Shown here: positions 38,675 through 47,165 of the stretch, piece by piece
Position numbering within the stretch: position 1 is the stretch's first letter
How the letters are laid out: every line of letters begins with the position of its first letter
NCBI GenBank assembly: GCA_016938695.1
Contig: JAFGUC010000024.1
Location: 434,001-498,000 of the forward strand
Length of the DNA: 64,000 nucleotides
Source of the DNA: Candidatus Woesearchaeota archaeon
Lineage (GTDB): Archaea > Nanobdellota > Nanobdellia > Woesearchaeales > JAFGUC01
Direction of reading: 5' to 3'
Made by a program: the position numbers and the translations under genes
Notes under the pieces: generated by a model
The model's input: the letters and a program-made list of their open reading frames with translations, nothing else
What the model was told of the DNA's origin: nothing
The model's database searches: none

Positions 38675-39969
38675 TTTTTTCGTTGTAATTTTCGTAAAAT
38701 AATTTCGCAAGTAATTTTTACAGGGTCATATAATTGTGAGACTGCAGGATTATATGCCGTTTCAATATCCATGAACTCATCAATTGTGATTCCTTTTTTG
38801 ATTGCAAGAGTAATCCAGTTAATTCTTCCAACAACATTAGAATTTCCAATGATTTGTGCTCCAAGAATTTTTAGATTTTTATCAGATAATACTTTTACAC
38901 TAATATCTTCTTCAGAATTCATGCAACTAGAACAAAGTTTTCCAGTATATTTTCCTTCAATAACATCAATTTTATTTTCTACTAATTGTTTTTTAGTTAA
39001 GCCACAAGATGCTATATGTAATCCTCCTATTTTCGTACAAGTAGTATTAACACTTTCATCAATTTTCTTCGTGTTACCTAGAATATTTAACGCAACAATC
39101 TTTCCTTGTTTAATAGCATTTGTTGCGAGAAGTGCGTGGTTCTTAATTTGTGCACAATCGCCACACGCAAAAATATATTTATCGTTTGTTCGTAATTCAT
39201 CATCAACAGTTATTCCATTTTCATATTGAATGTTTGCAATCTCAGCAATTTGCTTGTTTTTTATAGAACCGCACGAAACAATTAGTGAATCGTATGGTAT
39301 TTTTGAGTTTTGCAAAATAATTTCTTTTTTATTAACAGATTCAATTTTTGCATCAGTTATTATCTTCAAACCATTATTTGTTAAAGATTCTTCTACTTTT
39401 TTACTAAAATCATCATCTAAAATAGAACTTAAAATTGTTTTATATCCTTCAACAATCGTAACATCTTTTTTTAGTTTTAATAATGATGTTCCTAATTCAA
39501 TTCCAATTAACCCACCACCAATAATTACAAATTGTTTAGCTTTTTTTGTTTCGTTAATTATTTGTGATGCATCAGTTTTAGTGTAGAACTTGTTAAATTT
39601 TATTTCGTTAAGTCCTTTTATATTTGGAACATACGAATTTGAACCCGAAGCAATAACTAAGAAATCATATTTTAATCTATGACCTTTATTTTCCGACATA
39701 AAATAAACTTCTTTTTTATCTCGGTTAATGCTTTCGACGTCAGAATTTAATAATAATTTTATTTTATTATTCTCAAAAAAAGATAGGTCAAAAGTTGTAA
39801 TCTTTTCAAAAGTAGTCTCTTTAGAAACAACATATGGTAACGAGCATGGTGAATACGGTAGTTCACTATTTTTAGACAAAATCGTTATGTCTATCTTTTT
39901 ATCATTTTTTCTTAATTCACTTGCACAGGTTAAACCTGATGCGCCCGAACCAATTATTATTACCTTCAT
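38671..39969 (-). CDS. FAD-dependent pyridine nucleotide-disulfide oxidoreductase (CoA-disulfide reductase/NADH oxidase-like)
   Basis: KVIIIGSGASGLTCASELRK...YSPCSLPYVV...FVIIGGGLIGIELGTSL...YIFACGDCAQ. Confidence 0.85.
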   Translation of the reverse strand: MKVIIIGSGASGLTCASELRKNDKKIDITILSKNSELPYSPCSLPYVVSKETTFEKITTFDLSFFENNKIKLLLNSDVESINRDKKEVYFMSENKGHRLKYDFLVIASGSNSYVPNIKGLNEIKFNKFYTKTDASQIINETKKAKQFVIIGGGLIGIELGTSLLKLKKDVTIVEGYKTILSSILDDDFSKKVEESLTNNGLKIITDAKIESVNKKEIILQNSKIPYDSLIVSCGSIKNKQIAEIANIQYENGITVDDELRTNDKYIFACGDCAQIKNHALLATNAIKQGKIVALNILGNTKKIDESVNTTCTKIGGLHIASCGLTKKQLVENKIDVIEGKYTGKLCSSCMNSEEDISVKVLSDKNLKILGAQIIGNSNVVGRINWITLAIKKGITIDEFMDIETAYNPAVSQLYDPVKITCEIILRKLQRKK

Positions 39970-40268
39970 TTTAGTCGTACTAACCACATTGTTGGATTTG
40001 TTTTTAATATCTCAGGATCATCTTCAATAGATTTGTTTACTTCAGTTACAATTCCAGAAACCTTTGATTTTAATTCAAGTGTGCCTTTCATTGCTTCCAT
40101 TGTTAGTATTATTTGTCCACTAGAAATTTTATCTCCGACACCAACATTAAACTCAACAAAAATCACATTTTTCAATGTGTTCTTTGATTTTTCGTCATCA
40201 TTAAAAGAAATTTCGATAGATTCTTCATTTCTAATAATCTGACAATCTTCATATTTTTCAATTTTCAT
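39966..40268 (-). CDS. Lipoyl/biotinyl-domain carrier protein, H-protein-like
   Basis: VEFNVGVGDKISSGQIILTMEAMKGTLELKSKVSGIVTEVNKSIEDDPEILKTNPTMWLVRLK. Confidence 0.8.
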   Translation of the reverse strand: MKIEKYEDCQIIRNEESIEISFNDDEKSKNTLKNVIFVEFNVGVGDKISSGQIILTMEAMKGTLELKSKVSGIVTEVNKSIEDDPEILKTNPTMWLVRLK

Positions 40269-40295
40269 CTTTTATCTTACACCTCAAAAGATTTC

Positions 40296-41846
40296 CTAAC
40301 CAAACATCAATAATGTTGGTTTAATAATCATAAGTAATCCACAAATAACCATGAATGCACCAGCAACTAATTTTAAAATTCTGCCTTGGTTTTCATTGAT
40401 TCTTTCAGATTTAAATGTAAAAATGAAATTAAATAAGATAGCAAACAGTGGTAAAATATAGATTAATGCATATAAACCAGTCCAGATAAAGTGCCATATG
40501 CTAATGCTTGACCCATATGTGTTAATTAACGATGACATGTATACTGTTGGTAAAATTGCAGTACAACCAAGTTCAACAATATTGACACCAACTGCCAAAA
40601 TTATAGTTCCACCAAATGCAAGAAACATAGACTTCTTTGTATTTTGTTTAAGATATTGAACAATTTTTCTAGCCTTGCTAGTTATTTTGTTTTTTTCATC
40701 ATCAGATATTGTTAGTGATACTCCTTTTTTGAAAAACAAAAAATCCTTTAAATTAATAACTCCAGCAACAGTAATTACAACTCCAAGTATTTTTAAAATA
40801 ATACTTCCATATTTTTCAATAAATATTGAACCAACAAAAATCATTAACATAATGAAAATAAAATACATAATCGCTGAAGTTATAATAAAAACTCCTCCAA
40901 TTCCTGCCATTTCTTTCTTGCTTTTTGTATAAGTTAACAATGACAATAAAATGAAAAGGACAGTAAATGCGCAAGGATTAAATCCATCTGCTAAAGCGAT
41001 TATTCCAGTAAATAAAGGAAATGGTAATTTTTGTGCAAATCCTGCGATTATAGTTTCTGGTGTTGTAAGAATTATTGTAAACAAACTAATAATTATTGTC
41101 GCAACAAGGCCAGAAATCCAATATCTTTTTAGTTGTTCATTTTTATTAAGCTGTTTTTTAAATATTAGAAAACTAAGTAAATATGCAGGTATTGCAAAAA
41201 TAATAATCCATATATTATTTTTTTCAGTAGGTGTTTGTTCTAATGTGCAACTGTCAGTTATTTCATTAATAGCACGTAATATCTGATTACTGTAACCTAT
41301 GTTTGCTTTGTAAACATCGTGGTACGTTAAAGGTCCTTCTCCAAAATCAAATCCAATAAAAACTTCATTGCCAATAAAAGTTCTAGGAACGCCATTAGTA
41401 CTGGTATTATACATTTTAGCAAATTTTTCAAGAAGAGTTCTATTTCCTTCGTGACTTACTTCATAATAATTAATAACAATATTAGGATTATTTTTAATAG
41501 TTTCATCAAAAAATTTCATCTCATCATGACAATGGGGACACGTATCACTATAAAAGAAATTAATATACGTTATAAGAGAATTATTTTTCACATCAACTTC
41601 TTCACATTTATCAGCGAACGAATCTGTTGTACAATTACCAAACAAATCACAATTCTGCATCTCGCTTTCGGTTGTGCATATTGATAATGCTTCAGAATAA
41701 TCCGAACACTGAAGTTTAGCTCCGTAAGTTGTTCCTATTGCAATCAGGAAAACAAACAAAAAAATAATCTTTCTAATATCCATATAAACCATCTTTTTAA
41801 TCATATTGTTACTAAATGTGAAACAACCTATTAATATTTGTTTCAC
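40296..41846 (-). CDS. Thioredoxin/glutaredoxin-like domain fused to a CcdA/DsbD-like membrane domain
   Basis: FFYSDTCPHCHDEMKFFDETI...ALADGFNPCAFTVLFILLSLL...NIVELGCTAILPTVYMSSL; in-frame start at 41783 also plausible. Confidence 0.82.
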   Translation of the reverse strand: MKQILIGCFTFSNNMIKKMVYMDIRKIIFLFVFLIAIGTTYGAKLQCSDYSEALSICTTESEMQNCDLFGNCTTDSFADKCEEVDVKNNSLITYINFFYSDTCPHCHDEMKFFDETIKNNPNIVINYYEVSHEGNRTLLEKFAKMYNTSTNGVPRTFIGNEVFIGFDFGEGPLTYHDVYKANIGYSNQILRAINEITDSCTLEQTPTEKNNIWIIIFAIPAYLLSFLIFKKQLNKNEQLKRYWISGLVATIIISLFTIILTTPETIIAGFAQKLPFPLFTGIIALADGFNPCAFTVLFILLSLLTYTKSKKEMAGIGGVFIITSAIMYFIFIMLMIFVGSIFIEKYGSIILKILGVVITVAGVINLKDFLFFKKGVSLTISDDEKNKITSKARKIVQYLKQNTKKSMFLAFGGTIILAVGVNIVELGCTAILPTVYMSSLINTYGSSISIWHFIWTGLYALIYILPLFAILFNFIFTFKSERINENQGRILKLVAGAFMVICGLLMIIKPTLLMFG

Positions 41847-41855
41847 TTTTTGAAA

Positions 41856-42338
41856 TCACTTTAAAAAAAGGTCAAATAAATCCTTTGATAGAGATATTTT
41901 GTTAGTCATGCCTTTTTTTGATTTTTTAATAATTCCCTTTAATTCTAATTGCTTAATCTCTCTAGAAATCTTAACCCGAGACAGTTTTGTTTTATTTACT
42001 ATCTCTGCTTGAGTCGCCTCACCTTTCAAAGAGATGATTGATTCAATTATTTTACGTGAATCAGAATCTAAGAATTTGTATGTTGCACTAAGATCCTTGT
42101 GCATTTTGCCAAGTCTGAATTCATATTTTTCAGAAAGAAAGTAATAAGTCAAACTACCTGCAAAAATGCCAATTAACGCAGCTAAAACAACTGCGGCGGT
42201 AACTTCATTTTTTACTCCGCAATCCACATCGCACAATATCTCGTCATGTACATAGTTTGTAATAAAAAATACGATAGCACAAAATCCTGCAATAACTCCA
42301 AAAATTAACCAAAATTGAATTAACTTTTTTTCAGCCAT
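41856..42338 (-). CDS. Membrane-anchored winged-helix regulator
   Basis: Two TM segments then ESIISLKGEATQAEIVNKTKLSRVKISREIKQLELKGIIKK. Confidence 0.72.
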   Translation of the reverse strand: MAEKKLIQFWLIFGVIAGFCAIVFFITNYVHDEILCDVDCGVKNEVTAAVVLAALIGIFAGSLTYYFLSEKYEFRLGKMHKDLSATYKFLDSDSRKIIESIISLKGEATQAEIVNKTKLSRVKISREIKQLELKGIIKKSKKGMTNKISLSKDLFDLFLK

Positions 42339-42375
42339 ACATTGTAAAGTAAATTATTTCTTTAAAAACTTTATC

Positions 42376-42615
42376 TTATTCAGTAAAAGAACTGTCAATT
42401 TCCAATTCACGAAGTTCTTCTTCTATTTGGAATTTTTCTTCCTTTAAAATTTTGATTCTGTTCTTTTTATTGCAAAAAGGGTATTTTGCTTTTCTTTCAA
42501 CCTTATATTCAGGTTCAATATCGCTCTTAGAACAAATTCCTAATCCAATTAGGTTCAACAGTTTATTCATTTTAATCACCCCGATTTTGATAAATTGTAT
42601 AAGTAAAAGAAGCAT
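42376..42615 (-). CDS. Small hypothetical protein
   Basis: ORF track; GGGGTGA-type RBS in the internal MNKLLNLIGLG start context. Confidence 0.4.
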   Translation of the reverse strand: MLLLLIQFIKIGVIKMNKLLNLIGLGICSKSDIEPEYKVERKAKYPFCNKKNRIKILKEEKFQIEEELRELEIDSSFTE

Positions 42616-42721
42616 TTAAGTGTTCCGAAAGACTTTTTAATGAACCTTTTTGAGTCTACCTTCAAGTCACAAATTTTTTAAACAAAAGAACTATCCTAAT
42701 ATACATAAGAGGTGTTTAGTT

Positions 42722-43717
42722 TTGTTTGATGTTATAACTTTAGGTTCCGCAACAATAGATGCATTTTGTAGGACAGACGCAGAATTAGTATCAATTTCTA
42801 GTTCTCGAGGCGTGTCTGAACTAATAGCATATCCAGTTGGTTCTAAAATATTAATTAAAGATTTGCAATTTTTAGTAGGAGGTGGCGGAACTAATACTGC
42901 TGTTGCCTTCTCAAGACTTGGTTTAAAAACAGGTTATTTAGGTCATCTTGGAAAAGATGAAAATTCAAAACGAATACTCAACCTTTTACAATCCGAAAAC
43001 ATAGAATATCTGGGTAAATATGATAAAATAAATCAAACAGGATATTCTGTTATACTAGATAGTATAGAAGAAGATCGGACAATTCTAACTTTTAAAGGTT
43101 CGAATGATTTTTTTTCATTAGATAATATTTCTAAAAAGAATTTGAATGCAAAGTTCTTTTACATGTGTGCAATGACTGGTTCAGCCTTTTATGAACTAGA
43201 AAAAGTTGCAAAATATGCAAAGTCCATTGGTGCAACAGTTTGTTTCAATCCTTCAAATTACATTGCGGTAAAAGGAATGACAAAATTAAAGATGATTAAA
43301 TTTGTCGATATCCTTATTCTAAATAGAGAAGAGTTGAATTTAATCGCAAATGTTCCAGTAGAAACACCAATAAAGATAGAGAACATTTTAAAACTGAGTT
43401 ATTTTGGTCCTAAGACTGTTGTAGTAACAGATGGAATAAATGATATTCATGCATATTCAAATGGAATAGAATACACATTAAAACCAAAAAAAGTAAAGGT
43501 TTTAGAAACAACAGGTGCCGGTGATGCATTTGGTGCAACTTTTGTTGCGTCAATTGCAAGAAATAAAAGCATTGAAGATTCATTAATATATGCAATAATA
43601 AATTCTCAATCAGTTATAACAAATTACGGTGCAAAGAATATACTATTATCTAGAACAAAAATTGATCAGCTTTTTAAAACAACTTCATACACAGTAAAAA
43701 AGAAAAAGGTAGAGTAG
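42722..43717 (+). CDS. PfkB-family carbohydrate/nucleoside kinase
   Basis: DVITLGSATIDAFC...VGGGGTNTAVAFSRLGLKTGYLGHLGKD...VLETTGAGDAFGATF; TTG start after GAGGTG proposed. Confidence 0.88.
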   Translation: MFDVITLGSATIDAFCRTDAELVSISSSRGVSELIAYPVGSKILIKDLQFLVGGGGTNTAVAFSRLGLKTGYLGHLGKDENSKRILNLLQSENIEYLGKYDKINQTGYSVILDSIEEDRTILTFKGSNDFFSLDNISKKNLNAKFFYMCAMTGSAFYELEKVAKYAKSIGATVCFNPSNYIAVKGMTKLKMIKFVDILILNREELNLIANVPVETPIKIENILKLSYFGPKTVVVTDGINDIHAYSNGIEYTLKPKKVKVLETTGAGDAFGATFVASIARNKSIEDSLIYAIINSQSVITNYGAKNILLSRTKIDQLFKTTSYTVKKKKVE

Positions 43718-43720
43718 AAA

Positions 43721-44998
43721 ATGTTGCTTGAAACAGTAGAAAATGCAAAAACAACTAAAGTACGGAATCTAAATAAATTAAGTAGAAGTTTTTCTGTTCC
43801 AAATTGGTTTTATGTTGGCGAAAAACTATACGACGGGTTTATAGAAAAAACAGGTCTAAAAAATAAAATAGCACAAAAATTGAATTATTTAAATCGTGCA
43901 AATTATGAAGAAATGTCTGCAGACATTCAAAAAATGATAGCGTTTCAAGAAATGCCCCATGAAATTGAAGAAGAAATATTATCACGATATACTGGAAATC
44001 TAATCTCTGTTAGAGCAGCATTTACAGTCAACAGACCAGAACTTCCAGAAATTGCATTTTTGAATATATCCTCAAAATCAAAATTGATTAATGCAATTAA
44101 AGTTATTTTCTCAATGAAATATATGACGTCAGCAATGAAATTTAAATTAGAAGAAAATTTAGATTTTGATGTTGAAGTAATTGTTCAAGACATGATTCAA
44201 TCAAATATATCATGTATATCATATTCAAAAGATATCTTCTCAAATACAGATAATGTTCTAATAAAATCTTGTTTGGGTTTAGGTTTACCTTTGTCAAACA
44301 ATGAAATAACAGGAGAAGTAACAATTGTTAATGAATCTGGTGTGATTTCAAAAGTGCCATTTATACAAGAATATGCATATGTATTAAATCGACCAAAAAC
44401 GCAAACCGAGAAAATAAACATAAGTCCAAATGGGAGATACGATAAATTATCTTCTGATAAAGCAAAAGAAATTTATGATTTATCAAAATATATAGAAGGA
44501 ATGTTTGGTACGCCACAAAAAATATCATTTGCGTTTGCATCAGATAAACTATTTGTGCTATCAACATCTTCATTAGGATTTGAAACAGAAGTTTCTGAAG
44601 AACTTTCTAATGAAGAACCGGAGCAAAATATCGTTTCTGAACCTGTTTCAGAATTACCCGAAGATGATTTTATTCCTCTTGGCGAAATTCCTCAACAACC
44701 AGAAGAAGAATACATAAAAGCACAAGAATTCATAATACCTATACAAAAAGATTTAGAACCATTAAAAAATATTCTACGGGAATTAGCGGCGAGTGTTGAA
44801 GAGTTTATACTTTCAGAAGGAAAAGAAATATTGGGTGAAACGCCTAGTGATGTTGATGAAGCATTGGTTGCTTTAAGTTCAAAATATGATACTTTTGCAG
44901 TAAAGCGTCTCGTAACATCATTATCAAAAGAAACAGAAGAGCAAGAGTTAAAAGAATTAATCCAATTTGCATCTGAGTTTATAATTCAGTATTTTTAA
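43721..44998 (+). CDS. Truncated PEP synthase/PPDK N-terminal-like domain protein
   Basis: LISVRAAFTVNRPELPEIAFLNI...VEVIVQDMIQSNISCISYSKDIFS...SCLGLGLPLSNNEITGEV. Confidence 0.5.
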   Translation: MLLETVENAKTTKVRNLNKLSRSFSVPNWFYVGEKLYDGFIEKTGLKNKIAQKLNYLNRANYEEMSADIQKMIAFQEMPHEIEEEILSRYTGNLISVRAAFTVNRPELPEIAFLNISSKSKLINAIKVIFSMKYMTSAMKFKLEENLDFDVEVIVQDMIQSNISCISYSKDIFSNTDNVLIKSCLGLGLPLSNNEITGEVTIVNESGVISKVPFIQEYAYVLNRPKTQTEKINISPNGRYDKLSSDKAKEIYDLSKYIEGMFGTPQKISFAFASDKLFVLSTSSLGFETEVSEELSNEEPEQNIVSEPVSELPEDDFIPLGEIPQQPEEEYIKAQEFIIPIQKDLEPLKNILRELAASVEEFILSEGKEILGETPSDVDEALVALSSKYDTFAVKRLVTSLSKETEEQELKELIQFASEFIIQYF

Positions 44999-45000
44999 AA

Positions 45001-45561
45001 ATGATAACTTATGAACAAGGTATAAGGCTGTTAAAAAAATATAATCTCAATGATAATGTAACAAATCATTCAATTGCTGTAGGAAATACTTGTTTTTTAA
45101 TAGCGACAAATATTATCAAAAATAACAAAGGTCCAACTGTAACTATTGATGGGATTTCTTATGATATTTCTAAATTAGATCCTGAATATGTAAAAGTAGC
45201 AGGTCTATTGCACGACATTGGTCGTTGCAGAACAAACTCTTGGGAACATGCAAGAGAAAGTGAAAAAATTTTAGTAGAAGAAGGAGACCCTGAATTAGGA
45301 AGAATTGTTGGTGCTCACGGAGATTTTATTCTACCTGAAAAACATGTAAATGATTTTGATTTATATCAAAAAATCGTTATATATGCAGACAGCATAACCT
45401 TATACTCTATACTTAGTTTAGATGAAAGATTCGAAGGTGTTCTTGAACGACGACGAAGTGCAGGACTATTAAAAGAAGAAGGAATGATTAAAGATAGTAT
45501 AAAAAAACATCAAATTCTAGAAACACAAATGAGACAATTAATGGGTAATCCAATTAATTGA
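45001..45561 (+). CDS. HD-domain phosphohydrolase
   Basis: NHSIAVGNTCFLIA...VKVAGLLHDIGRCRTNSWEHARES. Confidence 0.85.
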   Translation: MITYEQGIRLLKKYNLNDNVTNHSIAVGNTCFLIATNIIKNNKGPTVTIDGISYDISKLDPEYVKVAGLLHDIGRCRTNSWEHARESEKILVEEGDPELGRIVGAHGDFILPEKHVNDFDLYQKIVIYADSITLYSILSLDERFEGVLERRRSAGLLKEEGMIKDSIKKHQILETQMRQLMGNPIN

Positions 45562-46302
45562 TCTTAAGTTTTTGATTTCTTCAGAAGTTAATTTAAAATT
45601 CAGTTTAGCATTTTCTAAGATATGTTTTTTATTTTGTGATCCAAAAATAGGAATCGCTCCATTTTGAACAACCCATTTCAGCGCAATATTACTTTCTGTA
45701 GTATTATACTTTCTTGCATAAGGTGTTAAGTGCGATATATTCTCTTTGCTAACTAAATCTCCATTTGATAAAGGCATATATGCAAAATACAAAATATTAT
45801 GTTCCTTGCAAAATTTTAACTGCTCTTCATTATATGGATATGCCATACTAAATTCTTCCTGAACCGCAGAAATTCCATACTTATATGATTCTTTTAATAA
45901 TTCAATAGAAAAATTACTAACACCAAAAAATCGTATGATTTTTTTTTCTTGCAAAACTCTCATAGCTTTAAAAGTTTCATTCAAAGAAACATTTGGATTA
46001 GGCACATGTATCAAATAATAATCAATATATGTTCCAAGTCTTTTAACGGATTCAACTGCAGATTTAATTACATTTTTGAAGTCAAGATGATTTGGCGAAA
46101 CCTTTGAAATTATAATAAGTTCTTTTCGATCAAAAACTTTTATTGCTTTACCAATTAGTCGTTCAGAATATCCATTAAGATAACTTTCCGCAGTGTCAAT
46201 AATTTTATATCCTGAGTCAATTGCAAATCTAATAAGTTCAACATTCTCAGAATCACTTCTAACAAGCTTTTCACCTAATCTATACGTTCCATAGCCAATC
46301 AT
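45538..46302 (-). CDS. Aldo/keto reductase
   Basis: GYGTYRLGEKL...FAIDSGYKIIDTAESYLNGYSERLIGKAI...YYLIHVPNP. Confidence 0.9.
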   Translation of the reverse strand: MIGYGTYRLGEKLVRSDSENVELIRFAIDSGYKIIDTAESYLNGYSERLIGKAIKVFDRKELIIISKVSPNHLDFKNVIKSAVESVKRLGTYIDYYLIHVPNPNVSLNETFKAMRVLQEKKIIRFFGVSNFSIELLKESYKYGISAVQEEFSMAYPYNEEQLKFCKEHNILYFAYMPLSNGDLVSKENISHLTPYARKYNTTESNIALKWVVQNGAIPIFGSQNKKHILENAKLNFKLTSEEIKNLRSINWITH

Positions 46303-46399
46303 ATAAATTCACTAAAATTTCATATATTATATGTCTTTTGTTATAGAAACATTTTTAAATGGTTGTCTTTTAGGCTAATTAAAGTAAAACAAGCATTTT

Positions 46400-46490
46400 G
46401 CCGTGATGGGGCAATCTGGTAATCAACGCCAAGAATCTTGTCTCTTGAGACCGCAAAGTGTTCCGTATAAAGCTGAAGCACAATTTTTTT
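46400..46490 (+). pseudogene. tRNA-Ser 5'-half-like sequence ending in hairpin + T7
   Basis: GCCGTGATGGGGCAATCTGGTA matches the intact tRNA-Ser 5' end; no T-arm or 3' acceptor; ends GTGTT...AAGCAC-AATTTTTTT. Confidence 0.55.
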
Positions 46491-46498
46491 ACAAATAT

Positions 46499-46582
46499 GC
46501 CGTGATGGGACAATCTGGTACTCCGCAAGACTGGAAATCTTGTTTCCGCAAGGATTTCCCGGTTCAAATCCGGGTCACGGCG
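46499..46582 (+). tRNA. tRNA-Ser (anticodon GGA)
   Basis: GCCGTGA/TCACGGC acceptor, CAAGA-CTGGAAA-TCTTG anticodon arm, long variable arm, CCCGG-TTCAAAT-CCGGG T-arm. Confidence 0.93.
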
Positions 46583-46635
46583 TTTTCTTAATTTATACTA
46601 ACCTAATAAACTTAAGACCCAAAAATTTAAATACT

Positions 46636-46657
46636 ATAGTGTTCTATAGAACACTAT
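46636..46657. promoter_or_regulatory. 22-bp perfect palindrome overlapping the antitoxin start codon
   Basis: ATAGTGTTCTATAGAACACTAT; last bases are the AT of the ATG at 46656. Confidence 0.7.
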
Positions 46658-46877
46658 GGAGACAACAACAATACAAATCAGTAAAACTTTACTCGAAGAT
46701 TTAAAATCTAGAAAGATGTATGAAAAAGAAAGTTACGAAGATATAATTCGAGATTTATTAGAAGACACTTTAGAATTATCTGATCAAACATTAAGATACA
46801 TAAAAGAATCCGAAGAAGACATAAAAGCAGGAAGAATAAAAACTCTTGCACAAGTTGAAGCAAGGCTAAAACAATGA
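46656..46877 (+). CDS. Antitoxin (VapB/RelB-like)
   Basis: METTTIQISKTLLEDLKSRKMYEKESYEDIIRDLLED; upstream of and overlapping a RelE-like gene. Confidence 0.78.
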   Translation: METTTIQISKTLLEDLKSRKMYEKESYEDIIRDLLEDTLELSDQTLRYIKESEEDIKAGRIKTLAQVEARLKQ

Positions 46878-47140
46878 GTTATGAAATAATTTTCTCAAAT
46901 TTAGCTGACAAACAATTAAGTAAATTTTCTATAGACATTCAAATAAGAATAGTGTCGACCATAAAACGATGCCAGATAAGACCTTATGAGCATATCAAAA
47001 AATTAGTAGGTTGCAAATACTTTAGATTAAGAGTAGGAGATTATCGAGTTATTATGGATGTAATTGAGAATAAATTAATAATTCATGTAATTGAAATTGG
47101 TAATAGAAAAAATATTTACAAAAATAACAAACACTTTTAA
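46874..47140 (+). CDS. RelE/ParE-family toxin
   Basis: YEIIFSNLADKQLSKF...KLVGCKYFRLRVGDYRVIMDVIENKLIIHVIEIGNRKNIYK. Confidence 0.88.
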   Translation: MSYEIIFSNLADKQLSKFSIDIQIRIVSTIKRCQIRPYEHIKKLVGCKYFRLRVGDYRVIMDVIENKLIIHVIEIGNRKNIYKNNKHF

Positions 47141-47165
47141 ACACTAACCAATAGTCTCACCCAAA

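Noticed and set aside
38645-41684. Plus-strand ORFs (e.g. 38645-39229, 39230-39586, 40675-40932, 40951-41286)
   Set aside because: Antisense to well-supported LipA, FAD oxidoreductase, lipoyl carrier and CcdA-like genes; no recognisable motifs.
46379-46591. ORFs on both strands over 46379-46591
   Set aside because: They cover the tRNA-Ser and its 5'-half copy; not coding.
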